NCBI RefSeq assembly: GCF_015999335.1
Contig: NZ_JAEACP010000001.1
Coordinates: 347,275-411,274 of the forward strand
Direction of reading: 5' to 3'
DNA from: Tabrizicola soli
GTDB taxonomy: Bacteria > Pseudomonadota > Alphaproteobacteria > Rhodobacterales > Rhodobacteraceae
Length of the DNA: 64,000 nucleotides
Numbering within the stretch: position 1 is the first letter of the stretch; each line of letters begins with the position of its first letter. The translations under genes and the position numbers were made by a program. This document shows, one piece after another, positions 44,307 to 54,095 of the stretch. The notes below the pieces were generated by a model that was not told where the DNA came from, made no database searches, and saw nothing but the letters and a program-made list of their open reading frames with translations.

Positions 44307-45641
44307 TCAGAGCTGGCGCCAGCGGTTCTGCTGCCGGGCGGTCCAGCGGACGGTCAGGTGCCAGGCGTCATCGGTCTCGGTCTCGGACTGGACGATGTTC
44401 TGGTCGTGCAGCCAGGCGCGTTTGCGGCCTTGGGCAAAGGGGATGGTGAGGCTCGCCTCGCTGCGGTCGGCGTCGAGGGTGGCCGAGATCAGGGCCAGGA
44501 GCTTCTCGACCCCCTCGCCGGTCAGGGCCGAGACGGGAAGGACGCGGGGGCGCTGCGCGGCCTGGGCGGTCAGCGCCTCGCGCCGGGAGGCGTCGACGAG
44601 GTCGAGCTTGTTCCAGACCTCGATCAGCGGCGTATCCTCGCCCACGCCGAGCGAGGCCAGGATGTCGGCCACGTCGGCGGCCTGCTCCACCGTCTCGGGG
44701 TGCGAGATGTCGCGGACATGCAGGATGAGGTCGGCCGACAGCACCTCCTCCAAGGTGGCGCGGAAGGCGGCGACGAGCTGGGTGGGCAGGTCGGAGATGA
44801 AGCCCACCGTGTCCGACAGGATGATCTTGGCGCCGGACGGCAGCACCACCCCGCGCATGGTGGGGTCGAGCGTGGCGAAGAGCATGTCCTTGGCCAGGAC
44901 CTCGGCCCCGGTGATCCGGTTGAAGAGCGTGGACTTGCCGGCGTTGGTGTAGCCCACCAGCGCCACGATCGGAAACGGCACCTTGGCGCGGGCGGCGCGG
45001 TGCAACTCGCGCGTCTTGACCACCTGGTCGAGCTGGCGGCGCAGCTTGACCACCTGGTCGTCGATGGCGCGGCGGTCGTTTTCCATCTGGGTCTCGCCGG
45101 GGCCACCGACGAAACCGAAGCCGCCGCGCTGGCGTTCGAGGTGGGTCCAGGCGCGGACGAGGCGGCTGCGCTGGTAGCTGAGGGCCGCAAGTTCGACTTG
45201 CAGCACGCCCTCGCGCGTGCGGGCGCGGTCGGCGAAGATCTCCAGGATGAGGGAGGTGCGGTCGAGCAGCTTGACCCCCCATTCCTTCTCGAGGTTGCGC
45301 TGCTGCACCGGCGACACCGGGCCGTCGACGATCACGAGGTCGATGCGGTCGGCCTTGAAGCGGTCCTTCAACTCCTGAACCTTGCCGGAGCCGAGAAGCG
45401 TGCCGGGATGCGTGCGCGAAAGACGCACGACCTCGGAGCCCTGGACGTCCAGTTCCGGCAGGGCGGCGGCGAGCGAGACGGCCTCGGCCAGCCCGTGTTC
45501 GGGCAGGCGGCGGGTGCTGGCGGATTTCAGCGCCGGGTGCAGGACCCAGACGCGGGTGGCCCGCGCGGCGGTGTCGCGCAGGCGATTCCCCTCGCGGCTG
45601 GAGAGAAGGTCTTCGTCCTCGGTCGGGTCGCGCGAGATCAG
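44307..45641 (-). CDS. hflX: Ribosome-associated GTPase HflX
   Basis: This approximately 444-residue HflX has the N-terminal domain ([45 protein letters not shown]), a [13 protein letters not shown] linker and a G domain with GYTNAGKST and NKLDL. It helps split or rescue ribosomes. The conserved sequence extends in frame well upstream of the first GTG (45428), but no ATG, GTG or TTG is found before it. The most likely start is a CTG overlapping the hfq stop (CTGA) at 45641, implying translational coupling; the exact start is uncertain. Confidence 0.9.
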   Translation of the reverse strand: MISRDPTEDEDLLSSREGNRLRDTAARATRVWVLHPALKSASTRRLPEHGLAEAVSLAAALPELDVQGSEVVRLSRTHPGTLLGSGKVQELKDRFKADRIDLVIVDGPVSPVQQRNLEKEWGVKLLDRTSLILEIFADRARTREGVLQVELAALSYQRSRLVRAWTHLERQRGGFGFVGGPGETQMENDRRAIDDQVVKLRRQLDQVVKTRELHRAARAKVPFPIVALVGYTNAGKSTLFNRITGAEVLAKDMLFATLDPTMRGVVLPSGAKIILSDTVGFISDLPTQLVAAFRATLEEVLSADLILHVRDISHPETVEQAADVADILASLGVGEDTPLIEVWNKLDLVDASRREALTAQAAQRPRVLPVSALTGEGVEKLLALISATLDADRSEASLTIPFAQGRKRAWLHDQNIVQSETETDDAWHLTVRWTARQQNRWRQL

Positions 45642-45871
45642 TCTTCCCCTTCGTAGAGGCTGATCGGGGCGCCCGGCATGATCGTGGAGATCGCGTGCTT
45701 GTAGACCAGCTGCGACTGACCGTCGCGGCGCAGGAGCACGCAGAAATTGTCGAACCAGGTGATGACGCCCTGAAGTTTCACACCATTGATCAGAAAGATC
45801 GTTACCGGAACCTTGGCCTTCCGCACGTGGTTGAGGAAGGCGTCCTGCAGGTTTTGCTTATCGGCGGCCAT
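45638..45871 (-). CDS. hfq: RNA chaperone Hfq
   Basis: This 77-residue Sm-like protein has the Sm1 segment ([38 protein letters not shown]) and the Sm2 segment with YKHAISTI, the RNA-binding YKH motif. The C-terminal tail is short, as usual in alphaproteobacteria. It pairs small RNAs with mRNAs. It precedes hflX with overlapping coding ends and follows trkH after 133 bases. Confidence 0.97.
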   Translation of the reverse strand: MAADKQNLQDAFLNHVRKAKVPVTIFLINGVKLQGVITWFDNFCVLLRRDGQSQLVYKHAISTIMPGAPISLYEGED

Positions 45872-45936
45872 TGTTTTTGCCTTGTTGTTCTAGCGCTTCA
45901 CTGTCGCGTCTTGGTTGTTCTTCGTTCTGGCAGTCG

Positions 45937-45960
45937 AGTGCCCGCGAACCGGCACTTTTT
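45937..45960 (+). terminator. Plus-strand hairpin with T-tract between trkH and hfq
   Basis: AGTGCC pairs with GGCACT around eight bases, and five Ts follow on the plus strand. Its polarity is opposite to the surrounding genes, so it would stop transcription running antisense to hfq rather than the trk-hfq mRNA. It may mark an antisense RNA or be chance. Confidence 0.4.
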
Positions 45961-46004
45961 CAAGTATGAATCGGCTTCACCGGAGTTTCCAGCGCAAAAG
46001 CGAC

Positions 46005-47522
46005 TCAGCTGCGGCGGCCGCCGGGAAGGATCAGAGCCAGAAGCGCCAGCATCTCGAGCCGGCCGACGACCATGGCGAGGCCGAGCACCGCCTTCACCGG
46101 ATCGGAGAGCGCAGCGAAGGCGATGGGCTGGGCGGTGCCGAACTCGGCCAGGGGGCCGGTGGTGGTGAGTGCGGCGATGGCGAGGACGAGGGCGGATTCG
46201 AAGCGCACGCCAAGGACGGTCAGCAACGCGACGGCCAGCGCGATCGAGATGCCGAAGAGCATGAAGAACACCCAGGCGATCTGCGCCCCCTCATGCGCGA
46301 GGCGGCGGCGCTCGGCCCCGCCGCGGCCGATGGAGGAGGGATGGATCACGCGCTCCAACTCGCGTTCGCCATGGCGCAGTAGGGCGTAGACGCGCAGAAG
46401 CTTGACGCCTCCGGCCGTGGTTGCGGTGCCACCGCCGAAGATCGCCAGCCCCATCAGCACCACGGCCGAGGTGCCAAGGCCGGACCAGGCCTCGCCCGCG
46501 ATCCAGTGGCCGGAGACATAGCCGGTGGTGGTCAGGAAAGAGGTGGCGGTGAAGAAGACGCCCCAGAGCGCGGCAAGCGCGTTAAGGAGGCCCGTCTCGA
46601 TATTGGCGGCCTCGGCGACGAAGTAGTGGCGCAAAAAGAGGATCGCGGTGAGCGAGGCCAGGATCAGCGCGGCGAGGTGCAGTTCGGGGTCGGCGAGGAG
46701 CGGCGCGCGGTTGCGGGCGGGTTGCAGGCCGGGAAAGGCGCGGCGGGTGATGGCGAAAAGGAAGAAGAAGCAGATCAGCATCTCGCCGGGGATGGCGGCG
46801 CGGCCGCCTTCCAGCCGGGTCGGGCCGGAGATGCCGGAGGTCGAAAGCGTGCCCATGGCGTGGATCAGCGCGGAGAGGCCGTCCTCGCCCAGCGTGAGGA
46901 GGCCGAGCCAGAGGAGGAAGGTGAGCCCGGCATAGACCGGCAGGATGCGCAACGCCATGCGGGCGAGACGGTCGGTCGGATCCTCGGCCCGGCCGATCTG
47001 GGCCGCGCCAAGGATCCCGCGCCCGGGCACGCGGCCGGTCGCGACCTCGGCCCCGCCGAGATTCAGGGGGGCGAGGATCGCCGTGGCGGCGATCAGGGTG
47101 ACGAGGCCGCCGAACCAGCCCACCAGTGCGCGCCAGAGGTGGATCGAGGGGGCCAGACGCTCGGCCGCGTAGGCGGTGGCGCCGGTCATGGTGAAGGAGG
47201 AGATCATCTCGAACCAGGCATTGACGGCGCGGGTGTCGGGGATGGTCTCGAGCAGCGGCAGGGCCATGGCGCAGGGCAAGAGCGCATAGGCCCCGGCCAG
47301 CGCGGCCAGATGGCGGCGCGGGTTGGTGCCGCGGGGGCGGCCGGAAGTGGCGATGCCGAGAAGGACGGCGACGATCAGGAGGACAAGGGCGGAATAGAAG
47401 AAGCCGCGCGCGACATCCATGTCATCGGCGGCAAGCGCATGGACGGCGGGCAAAAGCGCAAGGCCGCCGGTCAGGCCCAGGAGGAGGACCGGCAGCGGCA
47501 GGCGGGCGAGCCGGGCGCGCAT
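46005..47522 (-). CDS. trkH: Potassium transporter TrkH
   Basis: This 505-residue membrane protein has about ten helices and the four pore loops of the TrkH/TrkG/KtrB superfamily, for example SSFTMTGATAYAA, MGTLSTSGIS, TSFLTTTGYVSG and ALTTTGPLAEFG, each with the selectivity-filter-like TTG/TSG turn. It forms the K+ channel at the inner membrane with TrkA. Its start overlaps the trkA stop by one base. Confidence 0.92.
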   Translation of the reverse strand: MRARLARLPLPVLLLGLTGGLALLPAVHALAADDMDVARGFFYSALVLLIVAVLLGIATSGRPRGTNPRRHLAALAGAYALLPCAMALPLLETIPDTRAVNAWFEMISSFTMTGATAYAAERLAPSIHLWRALVGWFGGLVTLIAATAILAPLNLGGAEVATGRVPGRGILGAAQIGRAEDPTDRLARMALRILPVYAGLTFLLWLGLLTLGEDGLSALIHAMGTLSTSGISGPTRLEGGRAAIPGEMLICFFFLFAITRRAFPGLQPARNRAPLLADPELHLAALILASLTAILFLRHYFVAEAANIETGLLNALAALWGVFFTATSFLTTTGYVSGHWIAGEAWSGLGTSAVVLMGLAIFGGGTATTAGGVKLLRVYALLRHGERELERVIHPSSIGRGGAERRRLAHEGAQIAWVFFMLFGISIALAVALLTVLGVRFESALVLAIAALTTTGPLAEFGTAQPIAFAALSDPVKAVLGLAMVVGRLEMLALLALILPGGRRS

Positions 47523-48898
47523 CAGAAGAAGTCGATGGAGACCTGCAGCAGGCGCTCCACCTCGGGGACGTCCTTGGCCATGGCGAAAAGCGCGATCACG
47601 TCGCCGGGATCGACGCGCAGGTCGCCGGTCGGCTTCATCACCCGCTCGCCCTTCAGCACCGCGCCGACCAGCACGCCTTCGGGAAATTCGACGTCGCGCA
47701 CGAGGCGGCCGGCGAGGGGCGAGGTGGAAAGGACCTGCGCCTCGATCATCTCGGCCTCGGCATCGCCGATGGAATAGACGGCGCGGACGCGGCCATGGCG
47801 GATGTGGCGCAGAATCGACGATACGGTGGTGGCGCGGGGGTTGATGTAGGCGTCGATGTCCAGCGGGGCCATCAGCGGCGCCAGCGTGGGGTCGTTGACC
47901 AGCGCGATGGTCATCGGGCATCCGGCCTGCTTGGCGCGCACCGAGACGAGGAGGTTGGTCTTGTCGTCGTCGGTCACCGCAAGGATCGCGTCGGCGCGGT
48001 CCACCGCCGCCTCGAGCAGCAGGTCGATGTCCATGCCGTCGCCGTTCAGCACGATGGTCCGCTCAAGCGCGTCGGCGGCCTGTTCGGCGGTGGCGCGGTG
48101 CTTCTCGATGATCTTGGCGCGGATGCGGTCGGTGCGGGCCTCCAGCGCGCGCGCCACCGCAAGGCCGACATTGCCGCCGCCGACGATCAAGACGCGTTCC
48201 TGCTTCTTCGTCTTCTTGCCGAAGATTTCCAGCGCGCGGTTCACGTCCTCGAACTGGGTGAAGACGTAGATCTGGTCGTCGGCGTAAAGCTGGTCGCCGG
48301 GATCGGGGGCGAAGAGACGGCCCTCGCGCCGGACACCGACGACGATGGCGCGCAGGGTGGAGAAGAGCTCGTTCAGCTGGCGCAGGGGGGTGTGCAGGAC
48401 CGGGCAATCCTCGCCGAGCTGGATGCCGAGGAGCTGCGCGCGGCCGCCCATGAAGCTTTCGGTGTCGAAGGTCGCGGGCGCGGCGAGGCGTTGCAGCGCG
48501 GCCTCGGCCACCTCGCGTTCGGGCGAGATCACCACGTCGATCGCCAGCCGGTCCTGGTTCATCAAGTCGCCGTAAAGCGCGTCCAGATAGTTCTGCGCCC
48601 GGATCCGGGCGATCTTGCGGGTGATCGAGAACACCGACTGGGCCACCTGGCAGGTGACCATGTTGACCTCGTCGGAATGGGTGGCGGCGATTAGCATGTC
48701 GGCGTCGCGCGCGCCGGCCTTTTCCAGGACATCGGGATGGCTGGCGAAGCCGACCACACCCTGGACGTCCAGCGTCTCGGTCGCGCGGCGGACGAGATCG
48801 GCGTTCACGTCGACCAGGGTGACGTCGTTGCGCTCTCCTGCCAGATGGCGGGCGATCTGCCAGCCGACCTGCCCTGCCCCGCAGATGATGACCTTCAT
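47522..48898 (-). CDS. trkA: Potassium uptake regulator TrkA
   Basis: This 458-residue cytoplasmic subunit has two repeats of RCK N plus C domains. The first nucleotide-binding fold starts IICGAGQVGWQIARHLA and the second starts VLIVGGGNVGLAVARALEA near residue 233; TrkA-C domains follow each. It gates TrkH according to NAD(H)/ATP. It is 65 bases downstream of ntrX, as in other Rhodobacterales. Confidence 0.95.
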   Translation of the reverse strand: MKVIICGAGQVGWQIARHLAGERNDVTLVDVNADLVRRATETLDVQGVVGFASHPDVLEKAGARDADMLIAATHSDEVNMVTCQVAQSVFSITRKIARIRAQNYLDALYGDLMNQDRLAIDVVISPEREVAEAALQRLAAPATFDTESFMGGRAQLLGIQLGEDCPVLHTPLRQLNELFSTLRAIVVGVRREGRLFAPDPGDQLYADDQIYVFTQFEDVNRALEIFGKKTKKQERVLIVGGGNVGLAVARALEARTDRIRAKIIEKHRATAEQAADALERTIVLNGDGMDIDLLLEAAVDRADAILAVTDDDKTNLLVSVRAKQAGCPMTIALVNDPTLAPLMAPLDIDAYINPRATTVSSILRHIRHGRVRAVYSIGDAEAEMIEAQVLSTSPLAGRLVRDVEFPEGVLVGAVLKGERVMKPTGDLRVDPGDVIALFAMAKDVPEVERLLQVSIDFF

Positions 48899-48963
48899 CC
48901 GTCGCTCCGCCCGTCGTCCCTGCCCTGCATGTCAGATCGGCCCATGGGGGTCAACGCAGAGGC

Positions 48964-50358
48964 TCATTCCTCATGCTCGCCGAAGCCGCGCCCGCCGGTG
49001 CGGCTGGTGCCGACCACGCCCAGCGACTTGAGCTTGCGGTGAAGCGCGGAGCGTTCCATGCCGACGAAGCTGGCGGTGCGGCTGATGTTGCCGCCGAAGC
49101 GGTTGATCTGGGTCAGCAGATATTCGCGTTCGAAAAGCTCGCGCGCCTCGCGCAGCGGCAGGGTCGCGATGGATCCGCCCAGCGAGAGCGCACTTTCCGA
49201 CTGCGCCTTGGACTCGTTGCCCGGCAGTTCCTGCGGCTCGATCGGGCCGGAGCCCTCGCCCAGGATCAGGACCCGCTCTATCACGTTGCGAAGCTGGCGG
49301 ATGTTGCCGGGCCAGGGCATGGTCTGCAGCACGGTCTCGGCCTCGGACGAGAGCTCGCGCGCGGGCAGGCCCTGGCTCTTGTGGAACCAGTCGATGAAAT
49401 GGCGGGTGAGTTCCGGGATGTCGTCGCGCCGTTCGGCAAGGGCGGGGACGGCGATCGGGACGACGTTCAGCCGGTCGTAGAGTTCCTGCCGGAAGCGGCC
49501 AAGGCCGATCTCGGCGCGCAGGTCGCGGCAGGTCGAGGAGATGACGCGCAGGTCGACGCGGACCTTGTCGGTGCCGCCGGCGCGGGTGAACTGCTGTTCG
49601 GTGAGGACCCGCAGGATCTTGGACTGGGTGCCGAGGGGCATGTCCGCCACCTCGTCGAAATAGACCACGCCGCCGTGGGCCTGCTCCAGCAGGCCGGGTT
49701 CCACTCCACGCTCGGGCGTCTCGCGGCCGAAGAGGACCTCTTCCATCCGCTCGGGCTCGATCGAGGCCGAGGAAACGGTGACGAAGGGCGCGGAGGCGCG
49801 GTTCGAGTGCATGTGGATGTAGCGCGCGGCCATTTCCTTGCCGGTACCCGGCTCGCCCGCCAGCATTACCCGGCCGTTCGACTTGGTCACCTTGTCCAGA
49901 TTGGCCTTCAGCGTCTTGAAGGCGACCGAATTGCCCAGCATGTCCGACGAGGCCACGTCGCGGCGGCGCAACTCCTGGTTCTCGCGGCGCAGGCGGCTGG
50001 TCTCCATCGCGCGGGCGACGACGACCATCAGCTGGTCGATGTTGAAGGGTTTCTCGATGAAGTCGTAGGCGCCCTGCTTGATGGCGGCGACGGCGATCTC
50101 GATGTTGCCATGGCCCGAGATGATCACCACCGGCACATCCGGGTTGTCGCGCTTGACGGCCTTGAGGATGTCGATCCCGTCCATCCGGCTGTCCTTGAGC
50201 CAGATGTCCAGGATCATCAGCGAGGGCGGCTCCTCGTTGATGAGCGCCATGCAGTCGTCGGAATTGGCGGCGAGGCGGACCGGATAGCCTTCGTCCTGCA
50301 GGATGTCGCCCACGAGTTCGCGGATGTCCTGTTCGTCGTCAACGATCAGAATGCTCAT
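48964..50358 (-). CDS. ntrX: Nitrogen-related response regulator NtrX
   Basis: This 464-residue response regulator has a receiver domain with phospho-acceptor Asp51, a AAA+ domain with Walker A GEPGTGKE near residue 168 and Walker B VVYFDEVADM, and a Fis-type helix-turn-helix at the end (GNISRTASFVGMERSALHRKLKSLG). The sigma54-contacting GAFTGA loop is replaced by GRETPERGVEPG, so it probably does not activate sigma54 promoters. The cognate kinase is NtrY, whose stop lies three bases upstream. Confidence 0.93.
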   Translation of the reverse strand: MSILIVDDEQDIRELVGDILQDEGYPVRLAANSDDCMALINEEPPSLMILDIWLKDSRMDGIDILKAVKRDNPDVPVVIISGHGNIEIAVAAIKQGAYDFIEKPFNIDQLMVVVARAMETSRLRRENQELRRRDVASSDMLGNSVAFKTLKANLDKVTKSNGRVMLAGEPGTGKEMAARYIHMHSNRASAPFVTVSSASIEPERMEEVLFGRETPERGVEPGLLEQAHGGVVYFDEVADMPLGTQSKILRVLTEQQFTRAGGTDKVRVDLRVISSTCRDLRAEIGLGRFRQELYDRLNVVPIAVPALAERRDDIPELTRHFIDWFHKSQGLPARELSSEAETVLQTMPWPGNIRQLRNVIERVLILGEGSGPIEPQELPGNESKAQSESALSLGGSIATLPLREARELFEREYLLTQINRFGGNISRTASFVGMERSALHRKLKSLGVVGTSRTGGRGFGEHEE

Positions 50359-50361
50359 GTC

Positions 50362-52632
50362 TCAACCTCCTTGCCCCTGGGAGACGGTTTCCGGGGGAAC
50401 GTGCGATCGGGGCCGGCGCCGGGTCATGCGCGGCAGATGAATCTCGGCCATGGCGCCGACATGGTCGTTGCCCGCGAAGACCGGCGCGTCGAGGAGGGCG
50501 AGCGTGCCGCCATGTTCCTCGATGATCTTCTTGACGATGGGCAGGCCAAGGCCGGTGCCCTTGGCGCGGGTGGTGACATAGGGTTCGAACAGGCGGGCGC
50601 GGTCGGGGGGCAGGCCGGTGCCGTTGTCCATGATGCGGATCACGGCCTCGGCCTCATCCTGGATCAGCTCGACACGGATTTCGGGGGTGAAGCCGGGGCC
50701 GGCCTTTTCCTGATGGGTTTCAATCGCTTCCCCGGCGTTCTTTATCAGGTTCGTGATGGCCTGGCCGATCATCGTGGCGTCGAGTTCCATCGACAGGGCC
50801 TCTCGCGGGATCGACTTGACGAAGCGGACCGAGGGCTGGCCGTTTTCCTGCAGCAGCACCGCGCCGCGCAGAAGCTCGGCCAGGTCGCAGTCGCGGCGGT
50901 CGGGCTCGGGCATCCGGGCGAACCTGGAGAATTCGTCGACGATCCGCCGCAGGTCGTTGGTCTGGCGGACGATGACGTCGGTATATTGCTCGAGGTCCTC
51001 ATGGTCGCGGACCTGGGTGGCGAACTTGCGCTTGATGCGTTCGGCGGAAAGCTGGATCGGGGTCAGCGGGTTCTTGATCTCATGCGCGATGCGGCGGGCG
51101 ACGTCACCCCAGGCGGCCATGCGCTGCGCCGAGACGAGGTCGGTCACGTCGTCGAAGGCCACGACATAGCCTTCCAGATCGCCCGCCTCGGAGCGGCGGG
51201 TGGACATGCGCACGAGGAGGCTTTCCAGCTTGCCCTTGCGGGTCAGCCGCACCTCCTCCTGCACGGCGCTGCCGGTGCCCTCGCGCAGGCGGTCGAACAG
51301 GGCGGCGAATTCCGGCACGGCGGCGGCCAGCGGCAGGTCGGCCTGCCCGTCGAAGTCCAGCAGACGCTCGGCCGCGCGGTTGACGAAATCGACGTCGCCA
51401 TCGGGATCGAGGCCGATCACCCCGGCGGTGACGTTGGAGAGCACGGAGTCGAACAGGCGGCGGCGGGCCTCGGTCTGGGCATGGCTTTCGACCAGCGCCT
51501 CGCGCTGGCCCTTGAGCTGGCGGGTCATCTGATTGAAGAGGCGCCCGAGCGAGGCGATCTCGTCGTCGCCCTCCTCCTCGGTGACGCGGACGTCGAGGTC
51601 GCCCCGCCCCACCCTTTCGGCCGCGCCGGCCAGCCGGCCCACCGGGCGCGAGAGACGCTCGGCGAACCACAGGCCCAGCCAGACGGCGGCCAGGATCAGG
51701 ATCAGCGCGAAGCCGAGGTAGATCAGGCCGAAGTTGAACAGCAGCCGCCCGCGTTCCGACTCCAGCTGGTTGTAGAGCTGGACGGTTTCCTGGGTCTCGT
51801 CCAGCAGCGACAGGATCGAGCCGTCGACCCGCCGGGTGACGTAGAGGTAGCGGTCGGCATAGGCGTCGAGGAAGATCAGGGCGCGAAACTCGTTGTTCGG
51901 CCAGTCGGGGATCAGGACCGTGTTCCCCTCACGCGCGCGCTGGAGCTGTTCGGGGGTCAGGGGTTCGAAGTCGAAGAGGTAGGAGCGTTCGCCCCGGGTC
52001 TTGAGATCGCCGTCGCCGTCGACGAGATAGGCCTCCTTCAGCCCGCGCTGGATGATCTGCTGGCCCTGCGACAGCAGCGGGCGCAGCTGGTCGTCGCGCA
52101 GGAAGACGGTCTGGCGCTTGGCGCGGTTCAGGTAGCCCGCCAGCGCGGTGGCATCGGCGGCAAGGTCGTCGCGCTGCACCGCCTCGTAGGCCTGGGCGGC
52201 GGAGAGCGAGGAGCCGACGACCGAGCGCACGCGGTCGGAGAACCAGCCTTCGAGGCCGATGTTGATCGACAGGACCGCGAAGACCGCGACCAGCACGGTG
52301 GGGACCAGCGCGACCAGCATGAAGACGCCCGAGAGGCGCAGGTGCAGCCGCGATCCGGCCGAGCGCGAGCGGCGGTCGGCCAGAAGGCGCATCACGCGGG
52401 CCAGGACCAGCGCGGCCACGACCAGGACATAGACCAGGTCGGAAAGCAGGATCAGCCGCAGCGTGGGCGAGGTCGCGTCCTGGCTGAAGGGCCCCATGGC
52501 CAGGAAGGTGGCGACGGCCAGGACGGGGCCGAGGAAGACGAGGCCCAGGGTAAGCGCGGTCTGCAACCGGCGCTGGCGGCGCATGCGCGACAGGCGTGCC
52601 CAGACATCGCTTTGAACCCTGCGCTCCACCAA
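50362..52632 (-). CDS. ntrY: Sensor kinase NtrY
   Basis: This 756-residue membrane kinase has four N-terminal transmembrane segments with a periplasmic loop (about 100-300), a HAMP domain (SRPVGRLAGAAERVGRGDLDVRV), a PAS domain (about 395-500), a HisKA domain with the phospho-acceptor in [18 protein letters not shown] and a HATPase domain with NLIKNAGEAIE and GTGLGLPIVKKI. It phosphorylates NtrX in nitrogen and redox signalling. It is 95 bases downstream of ntrC. Confidence 0.93.
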   Translation of the reverse strand: MVERRVQSDVWARLSRMRRQRRLQTALTLGLVFLGPVLAVATFLAMGPFSQDATSPTLRLILLSDLVYVLVVAALVLARVMRLLADRRSRSAGSRLHLRLSGVFMLVALVPTVLVAVFAVLSINIGLEGWFSDRVRSVVGSSLSAAQAYEAVQRDDLAADATALAGYLNRAKRQTVFLRDDQLRPLLSQGQQIIQRGLKEAYLVDGDGDLKTRGERSYLFDFEPLTPEQLQRAREGNTVLIPDWPNNEFRALIFLDAYADRYLYVTRRVDGSILSLLDETQETVQLYNQLESERGRLLFNFGLIYLGFALILILAAVWLGLWFAERLSRPVGRLAGAAERVGRGDLDVRVTEEEGDDEIASLGRLFNQMTRQLKGQREALVESHAQTEARRRLFDSVLSNVTAGVIGLDPDGDVDFVNRAAERLLDFDGQADLPLAAAVPEFAALFDRLREGTGSAVQEEVRLTRKGKLESLLVRMSTRRSEAGDLEGYVVAFDDVTDLVSAQRMAAWGDVARRIAHEIKNPLTPIQLSAERIKRKFATQVRDHEDLEQYTDVIVRQTNDLRRIVDEFSRFARMPEPDRRDCDLAELLRGAVLLQENGQPSVRFVKSIPREALSMELDATMIGQAITNLIKNAGEAIETHQEKAGPGFTPEIRVELIQDEAEAVIRIMDNGTGLPPDRARLFEPYVTTRAKGTGLGLPIVKKIIEEHGGTLALLDAPVFAGNDHVGAMAEIHLPRMTRRRPRSHVPPETVSQGQGG

Positions 52633-52727
52633 CGGCCTGCCCGTAACCGGGGTCTTCGTGCCCCACTCCCACTATATCTTTCGAGACGACGGGGTGAAAC
52701 CCAAAAGACACATTCAGAGTTGCGCAG

Positions 52728-54095
52728 TTACATCAATTTGCGCCCGCGGCTGACGCGGATGTCGAGGTCGGTGATCTTCTTGCGCAGGGTGTTGCGGTTG
52801 ATTCCCAGCAGGTCGGCGCATTTCGCCTGGTTGCCCGCGGTGGCGTCCAGCGCGATCTCGATCAGCGGCGCCTCGACCTCGCGCAGGATGCGCTGGTAGA
52901 CGCCGGGGGGCGGCAGCTGGCCGCCGTGCAGGTCGAAATACCGTTTCAGATGCCGCGCGACCGAGGCGGAGAGCCTGTCGGGCCCGCCCGCCTCGGCGCG
53001 GGGTTCGGGGCCGGGCTGGCTGCCAAGGACCTGCTCGACCTCGGTGGCGGAAATCTCGGGTTCGGTGGCGGTGACGAGAAGGCGGCGCAGCGTGTTTTCC
53101 AGCTGGCGGACGTTGCCGGGCCAGGGATGGGCGCGGATCAGCTGGGCCGCCTTCGGCGAGAGGTGGCGGGCGGTGCCGAGCTCGCGCTCGCCCCGGGCGA
53201 GGAAATGCTCCGCCAGAAGCGGGATGTCGTCCAGCCTTTCGCGCAGGGCGGGCACATGCAGGGTGACGCCGCCAAGGCGGTAGTAGAGATCCTGGCGGAA
53301 CTGGCCGGCGCCGATCCGCGCGGCGAGGTCGGACTGGCTGGTGGCCATGATGCGGGGGGCGTTGTCGCGGGGCAGGTCCAGCATCCGGACCAGCCGGGCT
53401 TGCGTCTCGGCGTCGTAATCGGCCACTTCGTCGAACAGGATGGTGCCGCCCCGCGCCCTGGCCAGAAGCGACGCGGCCCCGTCCGGGGCGGCAAGGTCGC
53501 CGGCCTGGGCCAGGGTGAAGGGCAGCGTGCGGCGGTCCGAGAAATCGTGGATCGCGCGGGCCAGCAGCGACTTTCCGGTGCCGGATTCGCCGGTGATCAG
53601 CAGGGGAAGATCGGCGTTCACCACCCGCGCCACCAGCCGGTACAGCGTCTGCATCGCCGGGGTGCGGCCGACCAGCGGCAGGTCCTCGCCGGGGTCGCGC
53701 TGCGGGGGGGCCGGCGCTTTCGGAAGGTGGCGCTTCTGCTCCAGCGCCCTGGCCGAGCGCCGCATGAGGTCGGGCAGGTCGAAGGGTTTCGGCAGGTAGT
53801 CGAAAGCCTCGGCCTCGGTCGCCTGGATCGCGGTCATGATCGTGTTCTGCGCCGAGATGACGATGACCGGCAGGCCGGGCCGCAGGCGCGAGATGCGGGG
53901 CAGCGCGTCGAGGCCGTTGCCGTCGGGCATGACCACGTCCGAGATGACCAGATCGCCCTTCCCCTCCTCGACCCAGCGCATCAGCGTCATCAGGCTGGCG
54001 GTGGCATGGACCTTGCAGCCCGCGCGGGTCAGCGCCTGGGTCAGCACGGTGCGGATCGTGCGGTCGTCGTCGGCGACAAGGACGGTGCCATCCAT
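52728..54095 (-). CDS. ntrC: Nitrogen response regulator NtrC, sigma70-type
   Basis: This 455-residue regulator has a receiver domain with Asp53, a AAA+ domain with Walker A GESGTGKS near residue 169 and Walker [10 protein letters not shown], and a Fis-type helix-turn-helix ([20 protein letters not shown]). Between Walker A and B the segment ([17 protein letters not shown]) is short and lacks GAFTGA. Rhodobacter capsulatus NtrC has the same deletion and activates the housekeeping polymerase instead of sigma54, so this copy is expected to do likewise. It shares a base with the ntrB stop. Confidence 0.94.
   Translation of the reverse strand: MDGTVLVADDDRTIRTVLTQALTRAGCKVHATASLMTLMRWVEEGKGDLVISDVVMPDGNGLDALPRISRLRPGLPVIVISAQNTIMTAIQATEAEAFDYLPKPFDLPDLMRRSARALEQKRHLPKAPAPPQRDPGEDLPLVGRTPAMQTLYRLVARVVNADLPLLITGESGTGKSLLARAIHDFSDRRTLPFTLAQAGDLAAPDGAASLLARARGGTILFDEVADYDAETQARLVRMLDLPRDNAPRIMATSQSDLAARIGAGQFRQDLYYRLGGVTLHVPALRERLDDIPLLAEHFLARGERELGTARHLSPKAAQLIRAHPWPGNVRQLENTLRRLLVTATEPEISATEVEQVLGSQPGPEPRAEAGGPDRLSASVARHLKRYFDLHGGQLPPPGVYQRILREVEAPLIEIALDATAGNQAKCADLLGINRNTLRKKITDLDIRVSRGRKLM

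Noticed and set aside
45428..45430. GTG at 45428 as the hflX start
   Set aside because: It lies inside the conserved HflX N-terminal domain ([19 protein letters not shown]); homology continues upstream in frame.
48973..52899. Plus-strand open frame of about 1,300 residues antisense to ntrX and ntrY
   Set aside because: It is the mirror of two well-recognised ntr genes and has no family motif. Very long shadow frames are expected at this G+C content.
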